Below, one piece after another: positions 27,264 through 35,977 of a stretch of DNA of 64,000 bases (positions are counted from its first letter, which is position 1; every line of letters starts with the position of its first letter). A program made the position numbers and the translations under genes. The stretch is from JABDJL01 sp963664065. Lineage in GTDB: Bacteria; Pseudomonadota; Gammaproteobacteria; Xanthomonadales; SZUA-36. The stretch spans positions 2,232,001 to 2,296,000 of the forward strand of contig OY760942.1 of the NCBI GenBank assembly GCA_963664065.1, written 5' to 3'. Below the pieces are notes generated by a model. That model saw nothing but the letters and a program-made list of their open reading frames with translations. It was not told the origin of the DNA and did no database searches.

Positions 27264-28546
27264 TCCACACGTTCAAGAATTGCGGCAACACCCATCCCAC
27301 CAGCTGTACAAATTGAGATCAGCCCCCGGGCCGGGCCATTATGGCTGGCAAGAAGCTGGCCAAGAGTGCTTAAAATTCTTGCACCGGTTGCAGCAAAAGG
27401 GTGGCCGACAGCAAGACTGCTTCCTTTTACATTGAGCCGCTCCCGGTCAATTGAGCCAAGCGCAGCATCGAGGTTAAGCCGGTCCTTGCAATAGCTGTCC
27501 GACTCCCAGGCAGCCAGTGTACAAAGTACCTGGGCCGCGAACGCCTCGTGTATTTCGTAATAGTCAAAATCCTGCAAGCTATATCCACTGCGGTTTAGCA
27601 ATTCAGAAACAGCAACCGTTGGTGCCATCAACAACCCTTCGTCATTAACAAAGTCGACAGCTGCGGATTGGCCTGCAGTCAGGTATGCCTGCACCGGCAG
27701 ACCCCGCAGTGCAGCCCATTCTTCGGATGCGAGTAAAACCCCGGCCGCGCCGTCCGTTAGCGGCGTGCTGTTGCCAGCGGTCAAGGTCGCGTCTTGGCCT
27801 TTGCCGAAAACAGTTCTCAACGTGCTGAGTTTTTCCGTGCTGGTGTCCGGGCGCAGATTGTTGTCCCGTGCCACACCGCCCCATGGCTGAATCAACTCAT
27901 CAAAAAAACCCTCGCCATAAGCCGCGGCTGCCCGGTGATGGCTGGTTACCGATAATTGATCCTGGTCTTCGCGGCTTATCTGCCATTCCCGGGCCATTCG
28001 TTCACAGTGCTGCCCCATGGACAACCGGGTGCGCGGCTCGCCACTGCCTGGAACCTGTGGTGTGAGCTCTGAAAAACGGAAACCCCTAAGTATCTTCATT
28101 TTCTGCGCCATCGAGCGCGCGCCGCCAAACCGGATCAGTCTTCGTGCAAACTTGCGGCCGAATACAATCGGTGCATCGGAAGTGGTATCAGATCCTGCCG
28201 CAATTCCACATTCAATTTGCCCGCTTGCAATCTTGGCGCTGATGCCAAGTGCTGCCTGCAGGCTGGTTCCACATGCCTGCTGGAGGGTAATGCCTGGTGT
28301 CAGGGGGCTCAAGGTGGTGGATAGCACAGCTTCCCTGGCCAGGTTCCAGTCCCGCAAATGCGTTGTTACGGCACCAGCAACAACTTCATCAATTTGTTCG
28401 CCATCCAGTTCGAAACGATTCACAAGGCCCTGGATCGCGGCGGAAAGCATATCCATGTTGGTCTTTTCGGCGTAAATCGAATTTGAGCGGCAAAAAGGCA
28501 AGCGGCTTCCGCCAATAACGGCAACACGGCGTAAATGGTCACTCAT
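27260..28546 (-). CDS. fadI: Acetyl-CoA C-acyltransferase (beta-oxidation thiolase)
   Basis: A 428-residue thiolase from ATG 28546; a longer frame to 28729 would lie inside the upstream gene. The acyl-accepting Cys92 is in LQQACGTSLQAALG, followed by GSDTTSDAP, NSTPLTDGAAGVLLAS, the catalytic His in EIHEAFAAQ, GHPFAATGARIL and the second Cys in CTAGGMGVAAI. It cleaves 3-ketoacyl-CoA in the last beta-oxidation step. It overlaps the fadJ-like gene by 8 nt and shares ATGA with ppk2. The long insert between the first helices and the active site matches the FadI-like group rather than FadA. Confidence 0.93.
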   Translation of the reverse strand: MSDHLRRVAVIGGSRLPFCRSNSIYAEKTNMDMLSAAIQGLVNRFELDGEQIDEVVAGAVTTHLRDWNLAREAVLSTTLSPLTPGITLQQACGTSLQAALGISAKIASGQIECGIAAGSDTTSDAPIVFGRKFARRLIRFGGARSMAQKMKILRGFRFSELTPQVPGSGEPRTRLSMGQHCERMAREWQISREDQDQLSVTSHHRAAAAYGEGFFDELIQPWGGVARDNNLRPDTSTEKLSTLRTVFGKGQDATLTAGNSTPLTDGAAGVLLASEEWAALRGLPVQAYLTAGQSAAVDFVNDEGLLMAPTVAVSELLNRSGYSLQDFDYYEIHEAFAAQVLCTLAAWESDSYCKDRLNLDAALGSIDRERLNVKGSSLAVGHPFAATGARILSTLGQLLASHNGPARGLISICTAGGMGVAAILERVE

Positions 28547-30620
28547 CGGCACTCTCCTCAATACCGGTCTCCCGGGGAGCCTTGTCTTCTGTTCCGTCTC
28601 CCCCGGCTTCCTCATCCAACACTTCTGCCGGTACCTGGGGCTCTTCGAGTGGCCTGGTCTTTCCCTCTGATTCGAGTTGCCTGAGGTAGTGCAGGGGCCC
28701 TCCCCGGAACGGGGCAAAACCTGTTCCAAAAATCATCCCGGCATCGAGGGCATCTGCGTCGTCAACGATCTGGTCGCCCAGACACGCCCGGCATTCCTCG
28801 AAATAGGCTTCCATGAGTTCTGTTCCTATTGCATCGAGGTCGTGGCCTTCGATGGCACTGTGATTTTTTTGCGGTTTGCCTTTTTTCCATTCGTAAAAGC
28901 CCTGGCCCGACTTCTTGCCCAGTTTGCCAGCGTCGACATACTTTTTGAGCTCCGCCCTTTCGTTTTCGGCGGCTTCACCGCCGAGTGACCCAACGACGCT
29001 CAAGGCAATACCAAGCCCGACCACATCCGCGAGTTCTACAGGCCCCATCGGCATGCCGAAATCTGTTGCCGCCTTATCGATGGCTTCTGCTGGAATACCC
29101 CGCTGCATATTTAGGTGGAACGCTTTGAGCATATAAGGCGACAACACCCGGTTGACAAGGAAGCCTGGACTGCTCTTGACAGGTAATGGAAATCGATTAA
29201 TTTGATTACAAAACGCCGCAGCTTTCTTCACCTGGGTAGCAGCCGTCTTTTCGCCATAGACGACTTCAACCAGCGGCATCTTCGCCACCGGATTAAAAAA
29301 GTGCAATCCGATCAAACGGGAAGGGGTTTTGAGGAAACCTGATAGTTTGTCCAGCGGTATCGCCGAAGTATTGGTCGCTAAAACTGCATGCGCCTGCAGA
29401 TTGGGTTCTACCTGGGCGAACAAGGCCTGCTTGGCCTCGGCGTTCTCGAAAATTGCTTCGATGACTACATCTGCGCGAGCCACACCGGTACCTTCAACGT
29501 CGGGGGTCAGCCTGGAAACCGCTCCTGCCACCTTGTCGGGTGTTCGCAGTCTTTTCCTGAACAATTTCCTGGCTCGTTTCAGAGCCGGCTCGATATACTT
29601 CATCTCGCGGTCCTGCAGTGTGACATCAAGTCCCTGTACCACGCACCAGGCCGCAATATCCCCACCCATCACGCCGGCGCCAATTACGTGTACGCGCCTG
29701 GCTTGAAATGTGCTCAGTTTTCCGTAACTTTTTAACACTTCAGACAAGCCGAAAACACGTTGCAGGTTGCGGGATGTATCTGTCGTAATCAGGCGGCCTA
29801 CGTGCTTCGCCTCCGCCGCCATCAATTTCTGCATATTACCGCCATGTGCTTCCCAACTATCGATCAGTTCAAAAGGCGCGGGATAGTGATCCGGGTTAGC
29901 CTTGGCAGCGGTTTGCTTGCGCATCTGACCAGCCAGAAATTTTCTGAACGGAGCTAGGTTCTGCAGCCGGGAAAACCAGGCTGGACCGCGGGATTTGCGA
30001 CCTTTCAGCACTGCCCTTCGTGCGGCCCATCTCATTTCACCATGTTGGCCGACGACTTCGTCAATAAGTCCTACAGCTTTGGCCGCCCTGGGTCTTAACA
30101 TGCGCGCGGACAACATGACCGGCATGGCCTTTAGCGGCCCGCATTGCCTGATGCTGCGTGCACTGCCACCAAAGCCAGGGAAAATTCCCAGTTTCACTTC
30201 GGGGAACCCGAGACGGGTTCCTTCTGTATCCCGGGCAATGCGATAGTCGAAGGCCAGTGATAATTCGAGACCACCGCCCAGGCAATAGCCTTCAATTACG
30301 ACTGCTGTGGGAAAAGGCAGAGACTCAATGCGATTGAATAGCTTGTGAACTTCACCGATGGAGTCTGCTGCAGACTTGGGGTCGGTAAAATCTGCGAATT
30401 CCCTGATATCTGCGCCAACAATAAAGCTTCCCGGTTTACCGGATTGCATAACCAATGCCGTTGGATGGTCGGATTCCAATTGGCTTACGACCTGGCCAAG
30501 TTCGGCAAGGACCTCGCGAGACAGGCTGTTGATTTGCTCACCGGCGCGATCCAGGGTGAGCCAGCAGACCTTATCGATGTCAAAATCCAGGCGCCAGTGC
30601 CTGAAAGCAGCTTCATTCAT
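28539..30620 (-). CDS. fadJ: Bifunctional enoyl-CoA hydratase / 3-hydroxyacyl-CoA dehydrogenase
   Basis: The 693-residue alpha subunit of a fatty-acid oxidation complex. The N-terminal hydratase has GADIREFADF, EGYCLGGGLELSLAFDYRIA and LGFPEVKLGIFPGFGG with the two catalytic Glu. The dehydrogenase part has VHVIGAGVMGGDIAAW (NAD binding, about residue 312), FENAEAKQALF, NTSAIPLDKLSG, GLHFFNPVAKMPLVEV with the catalytic His, and the C-terminal domain SPGFLVNRVLSPYML. The final 40 residues are acidic and Pro-rich, an unusual tail. It is coupled to the thiolase by an 8-nt overlap. Confidence 0.94.
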   Translation of the reverse strand: MNEAAFRHWRLDFDIDKVCWLTLDRAGEQINSLSREVLAELGQVVSQLESDHPTALVMQSGKPGSFIVGADIREFADFTDPKSAADSIGEVHKLFNRIESLPFPTAVVIEGYCLGGGLELSLAFDYRIARDTEGTRLGFPEVKLGIFPGFGGSARSIRQCGPLKAMPVMLSARMLRPRAAKAVGLIDEVVGQHGEMRWAARRAVLKGRKSRGPAWFSRLQNLAPFRKFLAGQMRKQTAAKANPDHYPAPFELIDSWEAHGGNMQKLMAAEAKHVGRLITTDTSRNLQRVFGLSEVLKSYGKLSTFQARRVHVIGAGVMGGDIAAWCVVQGLDVTLQDREMKYIEPALKRARKLFRKRLRTPDKVAGAVSRLTPDVEGTGVARADVVIEAIFENAEAKQALFAQVEPNLQAHAVLATNTSAIPLDKLSGFLKTPSRLIGLHFFNPVAKMPLVEVVYGEKTAATQVKKAAAFCNQINRFPLPVKSSPGFLVNRVLSPYMLKAFHLNMQRGIPAEAIDKAATDFGMPMGPVELADVVGLGIALSVVGSLGGEAAENERAELKKYVDAGKLGKKSGQGFYEWKKGKPQKNHSAIEGHDLDAIGTELMEAYFEECRACLGDQIVDDADALDAGMIFGTGFAPFRGGPLHYLRQLESEGKTRPLEEPQVPAEVLDEEAGGDGTEDKAPRETGIEESADE

Positions 30621-30850
30621 TCGTCGGCTCCGAAAATGATTTTCCGGCTCGAAGATTGGGTCCGGATAGTTGATTATAGCAATGCTCCTGGCTTTGCGAG
30701 TGAAGTATCTGGCCTATTGATACCCACAGTTGCGTTTTGAAAATCAACAATGAAAACAGTGACACTTCAATCGTTTGTGGTGTAAAATTGCGCGCCTTCG
30801 CGGGCCGGGTAAACATAAGGCCGGTTATTTCCAGCCGGGATGTTCGATTC

Positions 30851-31396
30851 ATGTCACGGGAATTTCCAGATTGGGTTAATCCATGGAAGGCTGCGGAAGG
30901 AAATCGTATTTATCGCGGTACTATCGCATTGGGTAAAATGGACAGGCTGGTGCCGTTACTAGCAGAGCAATCTGGCCAGGCGACCTTCGAAGCAGGTTTT
31001 ACGCAGGACGGGCTGGGCTTTGCAACCATCAGGCTCCAGGTCAGTGCCAAATTGTCGCTGCTTTGCCAGGCCAGCCTCGAACGCTACCTGCAGTCGGTCG
31101 AGCGACAAAGCCTGCTGGCGGTAATTGAGAATATCGAACAGCAGGACAGGGTGCCTGGCCATTACGAAACGGTATGGATTGATTCTGGGCGACTGGAGTT
31201 CTTAAGTCTCGTTCAGGATGAATTGATCCTGGAAGTCCCGCAGGTGCCGCGCAAGCCTGGCGTTGGAGACATAAGATATTCGACCGGCCCGGATGACGGT
31301 TTTAAAGATCTCCGGAAAGAGCGAAATAAGCCGTTCGCTGCACTGGAAACTCTGTTGCAGAATGAACAGGAATTTAGTGAAGAAGATCAGGATTAG
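30851..31396 (+). CDS. yceD: YceD family (DUF177) protein
   Basis: The gene that conventionally precedes rpmF. From ATG 30851 it gives 181 residues with REFPDWVNPWKAAEGNRIYRG, FTQDGLGFATIRLQV, LLCQASLERYLQSVER, LEFLSLVQDELILEVPQVP and an acidic C-terminus. YceD is linked to 23S rRNA processing or accumulation in plants and E. coli, but its biochemical role is not settled. An upstream TTG start at 30737 is possible but lacks support. rpmF begins 17 nt after its stop. Confidence 0.9.
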   Translation: MSREFPDWVNPWKAAEGNRIYRGTIALGKMDRLVPLLAEQSGQATFEAGFTQDGLGFATIRLQVSAKLSLLCQASLERYLQSVERQSLLAVIENIEQQDRVPGHYETVWIDSGRLEFLSLVQDELILEVPQVPRKPGVGDIRYSTGPDDGFKDLRKERNKPFAALETLLQNEQEFSEEDQD

Positions 31397-31413
31397 AATC
31401 AGGAGTTGCCATC

Positions 31414-31611
31414 ATGGCTGTACAAAAAAGTCGCAAGACACCATCAAGACGCGGAATGCGCCGGTCGCACGATTCATTGCAAGCGCCGACGCTTTCTATC
31501 GACCCAACGACCGGGGAGACACACCTTCGTCATAACGTTACCCCCGAGGGTTACTACAGGGGACGCAAGGTAATTGATACACCAGTAGTTGAGTTCGAAG
31601 ACGAAAAATAA
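31414..31611 (+). CDS. rpmF: 50S ribosomal protein L32
   Basis: A 65-residue L32 with the diagnostic start AVQKSRKTPSRRGMRRSHDSL and the HNVTPEGYYRGRKVI segment. The cysteines of the zinc-binding form are absent, so this is the zinc-independent type. GGAG precedes ATG 31414. It sits in the standard yceD-rpmF-plsX-fab order, with a terminator-like hairpin after it. Confidence 0.98.
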   Translation: MAVQKSRKTPSRRGMRRSHDSLQAPTLSIDPTTGETHLRHNVTPEGYYRGRKVIDTPVVEFEDEK

Positions 31612-31663
31612 TACTGCTTCAAGGTGATATTGCCATGTTCATAGCTGAGCAGATGATCAATAG

Positions 31664-31692
31664 CCGCCGGCAGAATGCCGGCGGTTTTGGTT
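31664..31692 (+). terminator. Hairpin and U tract after rpmF
   Basis: CCGCCGGC-AGAAT-GCCGGCGG followed by TTTTGGTTTT: an eight-bp GC-rich stem with a five-base loop, 53 nt after rpmF and 51 nt before plsX. It probably gives partial termination, so that L32 is made in excess over the fatty-acid enzymes. Confidence 0.8.
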
Positions 31693-31742
31693 TTCACAGA
31701 TCAGACTGAAAAAGCAACGCTGGCGGGCCGCTTGCAAAACTC

Positions 31743-32771
31743 ATGAATGCAACCAACACCATCAAGCTGGCTCTTGACACAAACGGAGGAGATTTTGGTC
31801 CCGACGTTACGATAGCGGCAGCCTGTGATGCAGTTAAGGCGCGAAATGATATAGAGATCATCCTGGTTGGTACACAGCTTGATCAATCAGCTGTATTGTC
31901 CATCCTGGAAGAATCGCAAAGATCAAGAATTCATTTTGAACGGGCATCCTCTGTACTGAAAAGTGGTGTCGGCCCTGTCACTGCAATACGCTTGGGAAGT
32001 GAAAGCAGCATGGGGCGCGCTCTTGAACTGGTGGCGGATGGTAAAGCCGACGCCTGTGTAAGCGCTGGTAGCACGACTGCGCTGATGGCACTGAGTATTC
32101 GTATGCTCGGAATGCTTCGTGGACTCAAGCGGCCCGCACTGATGACCAGCATTCCCTCGGCAACTGGATTTACCGATTTGCTGGACCTGGGAGCAAACCT
32201 GAGTGTTGACGCCACGCAATTGGTCCAATTCGCAATTATGGGCGCGGTGGCACGCGCCGGGAACGGGCGTCTTGATGCTAGCGTCGGTTTGTTAAACGTA
32301 GGTCATGAGGACAGTAAAGGGCACTCCGTCGTCAAGGAGGCACACAACCGTCTCAAGAAGTTGCCACTGAATTATCAGGGTTTTATAGAGGGCAATGATA
32401 TTTTTTCAGGCCAGGTAGACGTGGCGGTTTGTGATGGATTTACGGGAAACCTGATACTTAAATCCAGCGAAGGGTTGGCAAGCATGTTGTTTGCTGAAAT
32501 CAGGAAAGGCTTCAGGAGCAACTGGCGTTCAAGGCTGGGCGCTGCTTTTGCCGGACCGGCATTGAGTGACACGCTGGCACGATTTGAGCCCGCACAGCAT
32601 AATGGAGCACCTTTACTGGGCCTGAGTCGTGTGGTTATCAAAAGCCATGGCGCGGCAAATCGCGCGGCAACGCTGCAGGCGATTTTCGAGGCCAGGGACG
32701 AGACGGGCAGACAGGTCCCGGAGCGGATACAAACACTGATCGCAGAATACAAGGCAGAAACGGAATCGTGA
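31743..32771 (+). CDS. plsX: Phosphate acyltransferase PlsX
   Basis: PlsX converts acyl-ACP to acyl-phosphate for phospholipid synthesis. The 342-residue protein starts with KLALDTNGGDFGPDVTIAA (the usual DAMGGD is DTNGGD here), and has SSMGRALELVADGKADACVSAGSTTALM, NVGHEDSKGHSVVKEAH, VAVCDGFTGNLILKSSEGLA and HGAANRAATLQAI. It overlaps fabH by 4 nt (GTGA at 32768-32771). Length is normal. Confidence 0.96.
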   Translation: MNATNTIKLALDTNGGDFGPDVTIAAACDAVKARNDIEIILVGTQLDQSAVLSILEESQRSRIHFERASSVLKSGVGPVTAIRLGSESSMGRALELVADGKADACVSAGSTTALMALSIRMLGMLRGLKRPALMTSIPSATGFTDLLDLGANLSVDATQLVQFAIMGAVARAGNGRLDASVGLLNVGHEDSKGHSVVKEAHNRLKKLPLNYQGFIEGNDIFSGQVDVAVCDGFTGNLILKSSEGLASMLFAEIRKGFRSNWRSRLGAAFAGPALSDTLARFEPAQHNGAPLLGLSRVVIKSHGAANRAATLQAIFEARDETGRQVPERIQTLIAEYKAETES

Positions 32772-33739
32772 AATATTCAAAAATAGCCGGTACCGGCAGT
32801 TATTTGCCCGAAAAAGTTTTAACTAATGCTGATCTTGAGAAAATAGTCGATACCACGGACCAATGGATCCGGGAGCGAACCGGGATCAAACAACGTCACG
32901 CCGCTGCAGATGGCGAGACCACCGGGGACATGGCATTTATCGCTGCTCAGCGCGCCATGGAAGCCGCGGGCGTAGAACCCGGCGAGATCGATTTCCTGGC
33001 GCTGGGCACCACGACGCCGGACCTGGTATTCCCCAGCACGGCGGCATTACTTCAAAAGCGCCTGGGACTCAAGGAATGCGGCGCAATGGACATCAATGCC
33101 GCCTGCACCGGATTTCTCTATTCCCTGAGTGTGGCTGACAAGTTTGTAAAACTTGGCGATGCCGAGAAAGCGCTGGTTATTGGTTCTGAGACCCTGACCC
33201 GCCTGGTTGACTGGAATGACCGCGGCACCTGCGTGCTTTTCGGAGACGGTGCAGGGGCGGTTGTCCTGGAAGCCAGCGATGAACCGGGAATCCTTTCCAC
33301 CCATATTCACGCCAACGGTGAATACGCCGGTTTACTGGGCACCGAGGCTGGAATCTCGGTCGGGTTCGATATGGAAGCGGAGCGGGGCGGCATCACCATC
33401 AAGATGAAAGGCAACGAGGTATTCAAAGTAGCGGTCAGGACCCTGAGCCGGATTGTGGATGAAACACTTGAAGCCAACCAGATGGATAAAAGCGACATCG
33501 ACTGGCTGATTCCACACCAGGCCAACCTGAGAATTATTTTAGCCACAGCACGAAAACTGGGCATGACCACCGAAAAGGTCATTATCACCGTTGACCGTCA
33601 TGGCAATACTTCCGCAGCTTCAGTACCCCTGGCGCTAGACGAAGCCGTACGATCCGGCCGAATCAAACGTGGTGAAACACTTTTGCTCGAGGCTTTCGGT
33701 GGCGGGTTCACCTGGGGTTCCGCCCTGGTCCGTTATTAG
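32768..33739 (+). CDS. fabH: 3-oxoacyl-ACP synthase III (FabH)
   Basis: FabH starts fatty-acid synthesis by condensing acetyl-CoA with malonyl-ACP. The 323-residue protein starts with GTG and has the catalytic Cys113 in NAACTGFLYSL, the His in WLIPHQANLRII and the Asn in RHGNTSAASVPLAL, so the Cys-His-Asn triad is complete. It is coupled to plsX and followed by a strong stem-loop that includes its own stop codon before fabD. Confidence 0.97.
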   Translation: MKYSKIAGTGSYLPEKVLTNADLEKIVDTTDQWIRERTGIKQRHAAADGETTGDMAFIAAQRAMEAAGVEPGEIDFLALGTTTPDLVFPSTAALLQKRLGLKECGAMDINAACTGFLYSLSVADKFVKLGDAEKALVIGSETLTRLVDWNDRGTCVLFGDGAGAVVLEASDEPGILSTHIHANGEYAGLLGTEAGISVGFDMEAERGGITIKMKGNEVFKVAVRTLSRIVDETLEANQMDKSDIDWLIPHQANLRIILATARKLGMTTEKVIITVDRHGNTSAASVPLALDEAVRSGRIKRGETLLLEAFGGGFTWGSALVRY

Positions 33740-33768
33740 GGCCTGGTAAGTGTTAACAGGCCCTAATA
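33734..33768 (+). promoter_or_regulatory. Stem-loop between fabH and fabD
   Basis: A perfect 12-bp stem (TATTAGGGCCTG at 33734-33745 and CAGGCCCTAATA at 33757-33768) with an 11-base loop, GTAAGTGTTAA. The fabH stop TAG lies inside the left arm. There is no U tract, so it is more likely an mRNA processing or stability element than a terminator; fabD starts 20 nt later. Confidence 0.6.
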
Positions 33769-33787
33769 GGGAAGCTCTGATCTGTTC

Positions 33788-34726
33788 ATGAGCAAGACTG
33801 CATTTCTATTCCCGGGGCAGGGCTCACAATCACTGGGTATGCTGTCGGCCATGGCAGAAGAATACACCGCGGTCATGGAAACTTTTGCACAGGCTTCCAC
33901 CGTATTGGGCTACGACCTGTGGGAAGTATGCCAGAACGGACCGGAAGAACGGCTTAACCATACCGAAACCACCCAGCCTGCCATGCTGGCAGGCGGTATT
34001 GCCATCTGGAGGGTATGGAAAGAACTCGGCGGAGCAGATCCCGATATCATGGCCGGCCACAGTCTGGGTGAATACAGTGCGTTGGTGGCGGCCGGGGTTA
34101 TGGATTACAAAGATGCCATCGGTATTGTGGCACAACGCGGCAGACTGATGCAGGATGCCACGCCAGAAGGTGTCGGTGCTATGGCCGCCATTCTGGGCCT
34201 TGATGACGAGGTCCTTGCCGGTGTATGCACGGAACAGGCCGGAGATGAGATCGTGTCCTGTGCAAACTTCAATTCGCCGGGCCAGGTAGTTATTGCCGGG
34301 CATCGCCAGGCAGTTGAACGTGCTTGCCAGGCCGCCACAGCAGCCGGGGCAAGACGCGCAATCATGTTACCTGTCAGTGTCCCTTCTCACTGTGTGTTGA
34401 TGAAGTGTGCGGGTGAACAACTCAGTGCAGAACTGGAGCAGATATGCCTGAATGATGCTGACATACCCGTGGTGCAGAATGCGGATGTAAAAGCTTATCA
34501 AAGCACAGCCGATATCATTGATGCGCTGGCCCGCCAATTGTGGCAACCGGTGCAATGGGCAGCTACTATCCTGTATCTGAAAGGGCAGGGTGTCGAGCGG
34601 TTTATTGAGTGTGGACCCGGCAAAGTACTTGCGGGCCTGAACCGCAGAACCAGCAGCGAGTCAGAAACCACGGCGCTGACCGGCACATCGGCAATTAACG
34701 ACGCCCTTAACTGGAGTCAAACATGA
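33788..34726 (+). CDS. fabD: Malonyl-CoA:ACP transacylase (FabD)
   Basis: FabD loads malonyl groups onto ACP. The 312-residue protein has FLFPGQGSQSLGML, the nucleophile Ser92 in AGHSLGEYSALVAAG, Arg in QRGRLMQDA, CANFNSPGQVVIAG, the catalytic His in VPSHCVLM and IECGPGKVLAGLNRR. It overlaps fabG by 4 nt (ATGA). Confidence 0.97.
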   Translation: MSKTAFLFPGQGSQSLGMLSAMAEEYTAVMETFAQASTVLGYDLWEVCQNGPEERLNHTETTQPAMLAGGIAIWRVWKELGGADPDIMAGHSLGEYSALVAAGVMDYKDAIGIVAQRGRLMQDATPEGVGAMAAILGLDDEVLAGVCTEQAGDEIVSCANFNSPGQVVIAGHRQAVERACQAATAAGARRAIMLPVSVPSHCVLMKCAGEQLSAELEQICLNDADIPVVQNADVKAYQSTADIIDALARQLWQPVQWAATILYLKGQGVERFIECGPGKVLAGLNRRTSSESETTALTGTSAINDALNWSQT

Positions 34727-35472
34727 GCCATGCATTGGAAGGACAAGTGGCGCTGGTCACCGGGGCAAGCCGCGGTATCGGCGCATCGATTGCTGATACA
34801 CTTGCCGAGCGCGGTGCCCGGGTTTTTGGCACCGCCACCACTCAGGCCGGTGCAGATTCTATTTCGGTCCGCTTATCAGGGATAGCTCCTGGATCGGTGG
34901 GCCGGGTTCTCAATGTCAATGATTCCGAGGCGATTAAAGGCCTGGTGGCAGAAATTACAGCCACCGCGGCTGCGCCTTCAATCCTGGTCAATAATGCGGG
35001 TGTTACCCGTGACCAATTGTTGATGCGTATGAAAGAAGAAGATTGGGACACAGTATTGGAAACCAACCTGCGTTCGGTTTATCGTATGAGCAAGGCCTGT
35101 CTTCGAGGCATGATGAAAGCCCGCTATGGTCGAATCATCAGTATTGCTTCGGTTGTCGGCTCTACAGGAAATGCGGGTCAAACCAACTATGCGGCAGCCA
35201 AGGCTGGCATGATGGGATTCAGCCGTTCGCTGGCAAAGGAAGTTGGATCGAGAGGAATTACGGTGAATGTGGTGGCTCCGGGCTTTATTGACACCGACAT
35301 GACCCGGGCTCTTGATGAGAATCAGCGGGAAGTGCTTTTACGTGAAATACCGCTGGCCCGATTGGGAGACGCGCAGGATATAGCTGAAGCAGTTGTATTC
35401 CTGGCACAGGCGAAAGCAGCATATATTACCGGCCAGACACTACATGTGAATGGCGGTATGTTCATGGCCTGA
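34723..35472 (+). CDS. fabG: 3-oxoacyl-ACP reductase (FabG)
   Basis: NADPH-dependent reductase of fatty-acid elongation, 249 residues. The Rossmann motif is VTGASRGIGASIA, followed by LVNNAGVTRDQLLMRM, the catalytic Ser in SVVGSTGNAGQ, and YAAAKAG with Tyr and Lys. The end HVNGGMFMA is typical. It is coupled to fabD. A weak AGGGCCG/CGGCCCT hairpin (35571-35600) lies between it and acpP. Confidence 0.97.
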   Translation: MSHALEGQVALVTGASRGIGASIADTLAERGARVFGTATTQAGADSISVRLSGIAPGSVGRVLNVNDSEAIKGLVAEITATAAAPSILVNNAGVTRDQLLMRMKEEDWDTVLETNLRSVYRMSKACLRGMMKARYGRIISIASVVGSTGNAGQTNYAAAKAGMMGFSRSLAKEVGSRGITVNVVAPGFIDTDMTRALDENQREVLLREIPLARLGDAQDIAEAVVFLAQAKAAYITGQTLHVNGGMFMA

Positions 35473-35628
35473 CAGGGTCCTGAACAGCCTGGTTTGGGTT
35501 TGCATTTATAATCCCGTCATGGTCCGCCACCGGAACACATATTGTGGCGAATGATTTTTTACTGGAACACAGGGCCGGGTTTCTCTAAAATTGCGGCCCT
35601 CTTTCCTCAGTAATGGAATTTATTAAAT

Positions 35629-35865
35629 ATGAGCAGCATTGAAGAACGTGTCCAGAAGATCGTAGTTGAGCAACTGGGTGTCAAAGAAGATGAAGTTACA
35701 CCTAACGCTTCTTTCGTAGATGACCTGGGAGCGGATTCCCTGGATACCGTCGAACTGGTTATGGCACTCGAAGAAGAGTTCGAATGCGAAATCCCTGACG
35801 AGGACGCTGAGAAGATCACAAACGTCACGCAGGCCATTGATTATGTCAATGCCAACAGCGACTAG
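35629..35865 (+). CDS. acpP: Acyl carrier protein
   Basis: A 78-residue acidic ACP. The phosphopantetheine attachment Ser37 lies in DLGADSLDTVELVMALEEEF, and the ends SSIEERVQKIVVEQLGV and DAEKITNVTQAIDYV are standard. It lies between fabG and fabF and is followed by a palindromic hairpin. Confidence 0.98.
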   Translation: MSSIEERVQKIVVEQLGVKEDEVTPNASFVDDLGADSLDTVELVMALEEEFECEIPDEDAEKITNVTQAIDYVNANSD

Positions 35866-35889
35866 AGTGATTCAGGCATAATTTTCACA

Positions 35890-35915
35890 CGGCCGGCATT
35901 ATGCCGGCCGTTATT
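35890..35915 (+). terminator. Palindromic hairpin after acpP
   Basis: CGGCCGGCAT-T-ATGCCGGCCG followed by TTATT: a stem of about nine bp closed by a three-base loop, 25 nt after acpP. The U tract is short, so it may attenuate rather than end transcription; it would separate highly expressed acpP from fabF. Confidence 0.7.
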
Positions 35916-35977
35916 CGTTCCGCCTTCTGCAATTCATCATGTGATGGAGCCGCAAAGGTACAAGAGAGGTTTGTTCA

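Noticed and set aside
35571..35600. AGGGCCG/CGGCCCT hairpin between fabG and acpP as a terminator
   Set aside because: Seven-bp stem with a 16-base loop and no U tract; too weak to call.
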